From: Trileptium ribeirensis
Taxonomy: Eukaryota > Nematoda > Enoplea > Enoplida > Thoracostomopsidae
DNA length: 64,000 nucleotides
Reading direction: 5' to 3'
Assembly (NCBI GenBank): GCA_030248225.1
Contig: JASANE010025072.1
Span: 1 to 64,000, forward strand
Part shown: piece after piece, positions 57,619 through 64,000 of the stretch
Layout: the number at the start of each line of letters is the position of its first letter
Position numbering within the stretch: position 1 is the first letter of the stretch
Made by a program: the position numbers and the translations under genes
The notes under the pieces: model-generated
What the model was told of the DNA's origin: nothing
Seen by the model: only the letters and a program-made list of their open reading frames with translations
Databases searched by the model: none

Positions 57619-58323
57619 CCTTTTCAACCGCATTCTAGGACCATGGTATTTTGTCTGCATATATTCCTTTTCAACCGCATTCTAGGACCATGGTATTTTG
57701 TCTGCATATATTCCTTTTCAACCGCATTCTAGGACCATGGTATTTTGTCTGCATATATTCCTTTTCAACCGCATTCTAGGACCATGGTATTTTGTCTGCA
57801 TATATTCCTTTTCAACCGCATTCTAGGACCATGGTATTTTGTCTGCATATATTCCTTTTCAACCGCATTCTAGGACCATGGTATTTTGTCTGCATATATT
57901 CCTTTTCAACCGCATTCTAGGACCATGGTATTTTGTCTGAATATATTCCTTTTCAACCGCATTCTAGGACCATGGTATTTTGTCTGCATATATTCCTTTT
58001 CAACCGCATTCTAGGACCATGGTATTTTGTCTGCATATATTCCTTTTCAACCGCATTCTAGGACCATGGTATTTTGTCTGCATATATTCCTTTTCAACCG
58101 CATTCTAGGACCATGGTATTTTGTCTGCATATATTCCTTTTCAACCGCATTCTAGGACCATGGTATTTTGTCTGCATATATTCCTTTTCAACCGCATTCT
58201 AGGACCATGGTATTTTGTCTGCATATATTCCTTTTCAACCGCATTCTAGGACCATGGTATTTTGTCTGCATATATTCCTTTTCAACCGCATTCTAGGACC
58301 ATGGTATTTTGTCTGCATATATT
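57619..58323 (+). repeat. Minisatellite, 47-bp unit, 15 copies
   Basis: The unit starts ccttttcaaccgcattctag and ends gtctgcatatatt. Start positions 57619, 57666 and so on to 58277 are an exact multiple of 47. The copies are almost identical; I see a single substitution, g-c to g-a in the copy crossing 57940. Such uniformity implies recent expansion or homogenisation. The unit is not a multiple of three and encodes nothing continuous. Confidence 0.97.
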
Positions 58324-58620
58324 ACTGACCGACGGTGTTAGAAAAATTGTAATGTCAGTGTGATTAACTACAACAATAGCTCAAAAAAACGGAGCTTCGT
58401 AGGAAATTTCTATTATTTGCTTAACTGACATTCCCTTTACATCGTTTGGAATACTAGATTTTATATCGTTAAGCGTTTATGACAAAAAATATGTCCAATT
58501 CTGAATGTTTCTCGTCCGGAAAATAAAAATCTTGATTGCTTCAGAAGTAAATGACAATGTTAAATGATTTTATTACGTATAATTAACAAATAACAGTCCG
58601 ACATTCATTATCATTCATAT
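58324..58620. other. Non-coding stretch left of the MULE
   Basis: AT-rich, nothing recognised. Confidence 0.5.
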
Positions 58621-58636
58621 ATATTCACCGGGTGTA

Positions 58637-58772
58637 GGACATTTTGGTCCCGGACATTTTGGTCCCGGACAGTTTGGTCCCGGACATTTTGGTCCCGGAC
58701 ATTTTGGTCCCGGACATTTTGGTCCCCGGACATTTTGGTCCCGGACATTTTGGTCCCGGACATTTTGGTCCC
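58637..58772 (+). repeat. Left terminal array of the MULE, 9 units of 15 bp
   Basis: Unit ggacattttggtccc. Nine units, one with cagttt instead of cattttg-type text, and one extra C between units six and seven. It forms the left terminal inverted repeat. Confidence 0.95.
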
Positions 58773-59253
58773 CTGACATTTGTATGTCAGATTTTTATAT
58801 TTCAGGTTTTTTTAACTGCGACATGTCGTCCGTTGACTTTTCGGAATCTCGGATATTGCGCTCAGTGCAAAAGGAAAGTAATATAAAATGCTGTTTGTTA
58901 TCAGCAGTTTACTAGAGATTATGTATTTAAAGCAAAACGAAAAGCAGAAATTATTTATCTAAAGAATTATTCTATTAAATTATTTATGGCTATTTTCAAA
59001 TTATGACTTCATCATGCAATGAGACACTGCTTCTAAAAATTGAAAATCGGTCTTTTCTCCCTGAATCAGTGCATTACAAAGACGTAGCAACCTAAAACAT
59101 TATGTTATCATTCAACAGTAAGTAAAGAAATCGTTAAGCTTCACGTTTATAAGGAAACTAAATAAGCTCGAAATATCAACTGGAAATAACTACATTAACC
59201 AGGAACATACATGCTTGCGAGGGGGGCAACCCCGCCGTAGAAAAAGTGAACCC

Positions 59254-59271
59254 GGGGGGTCCGGACCCCCC
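59254..59271. repeat. Perfect 18-bp GC palindrome
   Basis: ggggggtccggacccccc. A related half (ccggaccccccaaa) occurs near 59410. Probably part of a degenerate hAT-like insertion within the MULE; ends not defined. Confidence 0.6.
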
Positions 59272-59756
59272 AAATTTTGGCCCTATCCCTGCTACAAAAT
59301 TGAACACGCCGTCCTGCCGGTTCTCTGATTACTTGCGTATGTGGGAAAATGGAGTCATCTTATAGCGCTGCGTTAGATATGTCCGCTGAAAAAACCTTTA
59401 TGAAGGACCCGGACCCCCCAAAGTGTAAGGTAGGTCTACGCCACTTTCATGGATAATACTCGTTTTCTAGTGCAGTTTTGTAGCCTGCCAAACAAAACTT
59501 AATTCTTAATTCTTCATATTCCATCTTTATATAGTTGCATTAAAACCACTCAGCGCCCAATATGGGTAATTCTAATTCGTTGTTAATATCCAATAACAAG
59601 CACGTGATTAATGATTAATTTTAACCAATCACTACACTGCCAAGGCGAAGTTAAGTTATTTACGTCATGTGAGTACTATTACAATTATTAGTACTACTAC
59701 AATAAATACTACGAACTACCCGTACATATATAGCTGATTTAGCGTGGCTATAAAAC

Positions 59757-59840
59757 CAGGGCGTAGGCGACGGGGGTAGGATACATGTAAGCTTTTTCGT
59801 TGAAACTTCCCCCGGAACCAAATTTCTGCCTACGCCCCTG
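59757..59840. mobile_element. Tiny hAT-like MITE, 84 bp, nested in the MULE
   Basis: cagggcgtaggc at 59757 and gcctacgcccctg ending at 59840 are inverted repeats. The flanking octamers tataaaac (59749-59756) and tacaaaac (59841-59848) match at seven of eight positions, fitting an 8-bp hAT target duplication. Confidence 0.65.
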
Positions 59841-59864
59841 TACAAAACACAGAAAAATTTTTTT

Positions 59865-60007
59865 CAGGGCCGTCGCCTAAACAGGACCGTTGCCATTGAT
59901 AGGCGAGGAATGCAACGGCCCCTGCAGAAATTTTGTCGTTGGTACTGTAAATTAGCCCAAGCGAAAGTACCGTTCGCCCCCGGCATGGCACTGTAGCGAC
60001 GGCCCTG
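59865..60007. mobile_element. Small TIR element, 143 bp, nested in the MULE
   Basis: cagggccgtcgc (59865-59876) and gcgacggccctg (59996-60007) are perfect 12-bp inverted repeats of hAT-like sequence. No flanking duplication is visible, so one end may have been altered. Confidence 0.6.
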
Positions 60008-60056
60008 CCCACACCTAACTCCATGTGGCAAGTGCAACCCCGCGACCATATATAAT

Positions 60057-61424
60057 TTACCTTTGCTGCATTTTTACGTATTTTGTCTTAATGCGTCTGG
60101 TGACCAGCTGACCCGCTTCAATGCGCGCGACTTGGGTATCAGTATAAGCTTGTTCCTTTTGAAGAGCTATGATAAGTTTCCAAACGGTCGGTGCACGATG
60201 TCCAACGAGATGTTTGAACTTATTGTTCCACGACTCGCAAAAGTTATTAGTCCTGGGGTTATTCGTCATTGTCTGCAAGTGCTGGTTCCATGTAACTGGT
60301 GGAAAACGTGGTGGAGTTCGTCGCAATCTAATTTGTAGTGGATTTGCAGTGGGTTGACGTCGCATGCCGCCTGTAACGTAGATATTGTCAAAGTAATCAA
60401 CGAGCTCTGCCAGCAAATGGGGTGCATTTTCGCGCAAAACACACATTCCGTTTTCTACCCTATCAAGCGGCAGGAAAGCTAAAGCGTCAAGCATCCCACA
60501 GAATTTACGGATGGAAAGATCGTCACGGTAAAGCGGGACTAGCCCAAGTTCCTGGATTTTGCGGTAGGTGCTTTGACGCAGATGAAAGAAGCAGCCTACA
60601 ATATTAACTCCGAATCCCAACACATGTTCTATAGCTCGCATGACTGCCAGTTCAAAATCGATAATAATAGTATTAGGATACGCGACTACTCCCAAAGTAT
60701 TACAACGGTCGCAGACGACTTGCAACATTTCCTCATAAGACGCTTGCGTTTTGCGTTGAGGAAGCACAAATACCAAAGGCCAACAGTGGTTTCCTATTTT
60801 ACCCATAATCAGATATATTTGGCGAAACAAATAAGGGGCCATAGCCATATTTCCATCCATTTGCCAGGTTTGACAATCAGAAAGCCTAATGAGATTCTCA
60901 TCTGTTGCAAATACTATGATGCGTTCTTCTGAATTTGGCCCGTTATCATACTGAAGAAACTGGCGAACGTCTGAGTCCCCAGTAGTTGCCCAACTACCGT
61001 TAATTTCCAGACTTTGTATATTAGGGGGGTCAGCAGGCAGGTTTTTACTGCGAATGCGTCGTAGTGACCGTTTTGTGGTTTCCAAGTCTTGGTGTTCGGC
61101 TCGAGCTGCTGCGGAAAGCATAACAAGGCTGTCTCCCAATACCTGATTCGGTACAGATGAGCTCTTTTGCGCGGCATCCTTCATATTAGCATGGTGCACA
61201 GTGAGTTCTGTGTCCACCTCAGACGGAGCATGGCAGTGTTCCGTGGTTAACTCAGTAACGTTATTGTCATCATCAGTAATCAATGCTCCGCAGCAACCGT
61301 CTGATCGCCTAACACACCGCCATCGAATGGCTTCATCTCGAAGCCTTTTGTGAACTGTGTAAATAAAGTTCTGATAGCATAGCTTTCTATTTCCACGGGA
61401 AGTCTTTGTTATTACAGCGGCCAT
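60057..61424 (-). CDS. MULE transposase with N-terminal FLYWCH-type zinc finger, intact
   Basis: DDE transposase of the Mutator-like element 58630-62968: it would bind the element's ends and move it by cut-and-paste in the nucleus. 455 residues, uninterrupted, from an ATG to a TAA. Residues 9-66 form a FLYWCH-like finger (SRG...L, F20-Y22, W35-R-C37, C44/C45, H63-C-H65). The MULE catalytic domain follows: D190 in TWQMDGNM, D256 in NTIIIDFELAV, the C278-x-x-H281 motif (GCFFHL) typical of MULEs, and E397 in NNFCESWNNKF. So all three predicted catalytic residues and the CxxH motif are present. The C-terminus is basic. No frameshift or stop is seen, unlike every other transposon protein here. It could still be active, or be recently inserted. 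Domestication is less likely because complete termini and a target duplication are present. Confidence 0.92.
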   Translation of the reverse strand: MAAVITKTSRGNRKLCYQNFIYTVHKRLRDEAIRWRCVRRSDGCCGALITDDDNNVTELTTEHCHAPSEVDTELTVHHANMKDAAQKSSSVPNQVLGDSLVMLSAAARAEHQDLETTKRSLRRIRSKNLPADPPNIQSLEINGSWATTGDSDVRQFLQYDNGPNSEERIIVFATDENLIRLSDCQTWQMDGNMAMAPYLFRQIYLIMGKIGNHCWPLVFVLPQRKTQASYEEMLQVVCDRCNTLGVVAYPNTIIIDFELAVMRAIEHVLGFGVNIVGCFFHLRQSTYRKIQELGLVPLYRDDLSIRKFCGMLDALAFLPLDRVENGMCVLRENAPHLLAELVDYFDNIYVTGGMRRQPTANPLQIRLRRTPPRFPPVTWNQHLQTMTNNPRTNNFCESWNNKFKHLVGHRAPTVWKLIIALQKEQAYTDTQVARIEAGQLVTRRIKTKYVKMQQR

Positions 61425-62779
61425 GAATAATTACTAAGCATCTAGAAATAGTTTTTACAAATAAACCTTTGCATCATAATTACCTTAATTTCTGGCGACT
61501 TATTGGACAATACTTCGTCTCAATGACTGAAAACAGTTCATGACCACAACACAACACAAACAAAACCAATATTGAGGATTAATTTTAGTGGAAAACGACA
61601 AAAGCTGTTTCTCGCAATTTGCGTCAACAATATCATCGTCATACGGTAAAAGAGGGAGACTTAAAGGCTTAAGCGATATTGCGTTCTACTACGATTATGT
61701 GATAATCTAATGTTGATTTAAACCAAACACAACTCAAACACAGGCACAATCACAACACCGTTGTGATATGCCAATCTCACTTAAATTTGGATAAACTTAT
61801 AAGTAGCTAATTAATTTTTAGCTGGCTCACGCCACGTTCAATACTAGTTAGTTACACAATGATGGAGAAAGAATTTAAATTTTCGAAATCATTCTAAAAT
61901 ATGCAACAAACGCGTAATCCAATTATTATACTAAATAGCTACTTCGAAAAACCTTAATCGTACTGTAATACTGCGTTGTCTTATTTTACATTTCTACTCA
62001 ATCAAAATTTAGCGCTTATTATTAATCATTGCTAAAAAGCAATGCGCACTTTTTATGTGCAAGATCCAATATTATGTATCGTAATTCTTAACCTCATTTT
62101 GCCTGACATACAATCAGTTTGTGTAAATAGTACAAATAAACATATAACATACATTGCACATTATGAAGCACGTAAAAATGTAACGTGCTTGGCTTATTAC
62201 TATAGTAGTTGACGTACAGAAACTACTAAATCCACCCACATGGCTTTCTACTACGATTGTAACCATATATAACTGAACAACTGATTTTGCTTACCCAACG
62301 GTCTCAGTGCAAATTAATTTTATAGCAACTATTAGTGCAAATATATACTGGACGGTGCCTTTGAAATTGACTATACAAAAAGGAAATGTGAAAACAGCAG
62401 ACGAGAAACAAATTTCTAGTCGTGTCCTAAAATACACAATAGAGGTACATCCGTCATCGCCTATCACTAATACGTTTTACAGCCATTGCTTTCCCGCACT
62501 CCTAGCTATGTAATTTTTGATGAAAACTGTGTGTGACATTAGTCATATATAATGTGATAATTTGGCTTGGCGGTCTGTAATATAAGGCGGATACAAATAC
62601 CAACTCTGATTGGATAACGCATTCTATTCGATCTTGTCTTAACATGTAGGCACGTGATTGCAATAACTAAGTCTTGCTTGCTACTGAAATGTATAAAACG
62701 TATTTTTATAACGGCTGCTGGAATATATAATGGTGATCTGCTGTTTAGCAGAATGCACTTTACTGGAGGAAAGTTTCCT
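61425..62779. other. AT-rich 5' flank of the transposase inside the MULE
   Basis: No second gene seen. It presumably holds the transposase promoter, but no element can be pointed to with confidence. The 68-codon plus-strand open frame at 62307-62513 has no recognisable domain. Confidence 0.5.
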
Positions 62780-62961
62780 GGGACCAAAATGGCCGGAACC
62801 AAAATATCCGGGATCAAAATGTCCGGGGACCAAAATGTCCGGGACCAAAATGTCCGGGACCAAAATGTCCGGGGACCAAAATGTCCGGGACCAAAATGTC
62901 CGGGACCAAAATGTCCGGGACCAAACTGTCCGGGACCAAAATGTCCGGGACCAAACTGTCC
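62780..62961 (-). repeat. Right terminal array of the MULE, 12 units of 15 bp
   Basis: Unit gggaccaaaatgtcc, the reverse complement of the left array. About twelve units. The innermost three are diverged (aatggcc, aaccaaaatatcc, gatcaaaatgtcc) while the outer nine are nearly uniform, and two outer units have aaactgtcc. Open frames on both strands here are artefacts of the repeat. Confidence 0.95.
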
Positions 62962-62977
62962 GTCCCCCATATTCACC

Positions 62978-63312
62978 ATACAATCATAAACCATAGGAAA
63001 AAGTACGACAGAAATCGGGCGTAACAGTCATAACGGCACTTCAAACCACACTGATCAGCTAACAACACAATAAAGAAATAACGCATAGCTTACAGCGTAA
63101 AGATTATGCAAATCACATCGGGAAAGGGAGTATTGCACGACACTACCGGCCCAAACTATAACCATCCAATAATCGACATTTACTCACTGCACGTGAGCCT
63201 AAATAGCGGTGTTTGATGTAAACCAGCACTTTGATCCAGCTTCTCAACAAAGCATTATAGCTGTTGTTGATCGAGAATTTGGCTACAGAGTTCACTGTAA
63301 CAGAATAGAGTT
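62978..63312. other. Non-coding stretch right of the MULE
   Basis: Nothing recognised. Confidence 0.4.
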
Positions 63313-64000
63313 TTAACGACGGCACAGACGAGAAGCTATTTCACATATCTGTAGGAAACTATCCCAGTGCGGCAACTGACCACCGCTAGCATGTTGTTGC
63401 CATTTACTGCCACCAACAGTTCGCTGCATCTGACCACTGTCAGCAAGTCGCTGCCATCGGCCGCTGCCAATAGATCTCCGCCATCGACTGTCGCCATCAT
63501 TTCGCCGTCCTTGACCACAACCCGTCAGTTGCTGCGATCGACCAGTACCAGCCGAATAATATCTTTGACCACCAGCAGCCGAAATCTGTGATCCGCCGTT
63601 GTTACTAGCTGTTCGCTGACACTGGCCACTGCCACCATGCAGTCTTAATATTTGCCGTAAACGAGTGAGCCCGTAGCAAATTGTAGTTAGATGTTGTTTT
63701 AGTCTTCTCCATTCGTACCACATCTCGCGATCAAAAAAATGAGAAACTGTCCGCTCTTCGTGTACGAATGAACTGTTAGGTTTCTTGACCCAGTTGATAA
63801 AAGGAAATTCAAGGTAAGGCTTTCTAATGGGGTATCAATGAAGTCGGAGTATAGGAGGATTTTGGAGATGCCGGGAATCGACAGCGGAAAGTTGAGGATA
63901 AGACGCTGGATTGGCGTATCTTGGTGTTCCTGAACAATTTCCACCTCCAGCGCCAGCCAAGATTTTGTGGCAACATCGTAATCACGTTGTACGTCGTTGA
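63313..64000 (-). pseudogene. Unrecognised coding region, open at right edge, one frame change
   Basis: On the minus strand one frame is open from the right edge to 63699 and reads KSWLALEVEIVQEHQDTPIQ then RLILNFPLSIPG. Near 63790 the more convincing frame becomes the neighbouring one, which reads FINWVKKPNSSFVHEERTVS and then DREMWYEWRRLKQHL, and continues to 63313. The last 100 codons are low-complexity, rich in glycine, glutamine, serine and arginine, built from imperfect copies of a GSGRWQRL-like phrase. I recognise no family. It could be a decayed mobile-element gene or host exons with the change at an unrecognised splice site. It is not obviously related to the gene at the left edge. 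Confidence 0.4.

Larger units (their letters stand above)
58630..62968 (-). mobile_element. Apparently complete Mutator-like element (MULE) with minisatellite TIRs, 4.34 kb
   Basis: A perfect 9-bp direct repeat, atattcacc, flanks it (58621-58629 and 62969-62977), the duplication length of the Mutator superfamily. The outermost 22 bases of the two ends match at 18 positions as inverted repeats (gggtgtaggacatttt from the left, ggggacggacagtttt-like from the right). Each end continues inward as a tandem array of a 15-bp unit in opposite orientations (58637-58772 and 62780-62961). Inside, the minus strand carries an intact transposase (60057-61424). The rest is AT-rich and holds two small nested hAT-like elements. 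Termini made of tandem repeats with 9-bp duplications recall the Rehavkus branch of MULEs; I state this from general knowledge, not from a search. Confidence 0.88.

Noticed and set aside
57619..58323. CRISPR-like array
   Set aside because: The 47-bp units are contiguous with no unique spacers; eukaryotic context; a plain minisatellite.
58644..58886. 80-codon open frame over the left MULE array (VPDILVPDILVP-like)
   Set aside because: Same 15-bp array artefact.
62539..62996. Repeat-coding open frames on both strands (GPGHFGPGHF-like, KCPGPKCPGP-like)
   Set aside because: Artefacts of the 15-bp terminal array, whose length is a multiple of three; both strands and several frames stay open.

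Overview
This window is animal (invertebrate metazoan) nuclear DNA, repeat-dense and mostly non-coding. Evidence: a GT-AG intron-containing gene resembling the replication factor GINS3/Psf3; CR1/Jockey-like and RTE-like non-LTR retrotransposons; ZMYM1-type hAT, mariner-like and Mutator-like (MULE) DNA transposons; two tRNA-Ala-like genes; several minisatellites. There is no bacterial operon structure. I cannot name the phylum. The only long, unbroken protein gene is a 455-residue MULE transposase; almost everything else is decayed or exon-sized.

Layout. 0-1.5 kb: an unrecognised gene running off the left edge, broken by frame changes and a stop. 1.5-14 kb: mostly non-coding, with a 771-bp tract nearly devoid of G, a 186-bp tandem repeat, a mariner-like MITE and a decayed ZMYM1-type hAT transposase on the minus strand. 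14-20 kb: a G-rich 674-bp transposon with a perfect 9-bp target duplication, two tRNA-Ala-like genes, and a deleted hAT with an 8-bp target duplication that keeps its C-terminal dimerisation segment. 19.9-28.4 kb: at least six copies or part-copies of an unclassified repeat (family A, about 2.2 kb) in mixed orientations, including an imperfect palindrome (P1, arms about 1.2 kb).

28.4-43.2 kb: a very large imperfect palindrome (P2) with arms of about 7.1 kb and a spacer of about 0.69 kb. The left arm holds two well-formed exons of a GINS3-like gene, and the spacer holds a possible third. The right-arm copies of both exons have frame-shifting insertions. Part of the arm is repeated again near 46-47 kb, where an RTE fragment interrupts it.

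43-52 kb: C-rich repeated motifs, two RTE-like fragments, and a plus-strand CR1-like element nested inside a minus-strand CR1-like element, with a 5-bp target duplication. 54-58 kb: a decayed probable transposase, a 448-bp MITE with 41-bp terminal inverted repeats, and 15 near-identical copies of a 47-bp unit. 58.6-63.0 kb: an apparently complete 4.34-kb MULE. Its terminal inverted repeats are themselves arrays of a 15-bp unit, it is flanked by a perfect 9-bp duplication, and it carries the intact transposase with all three predicted catalytic residues. 63.3-64 kb: an unrecognised, shifted coding region running off the right edge.

Most sequence here is explained by transposition, nesting and inverted duplication. 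The items most worth follow-up are the MULE with minisatellite termini, the 15-kb palindrome that duplicated a replication gene, and the G-depleted tract.
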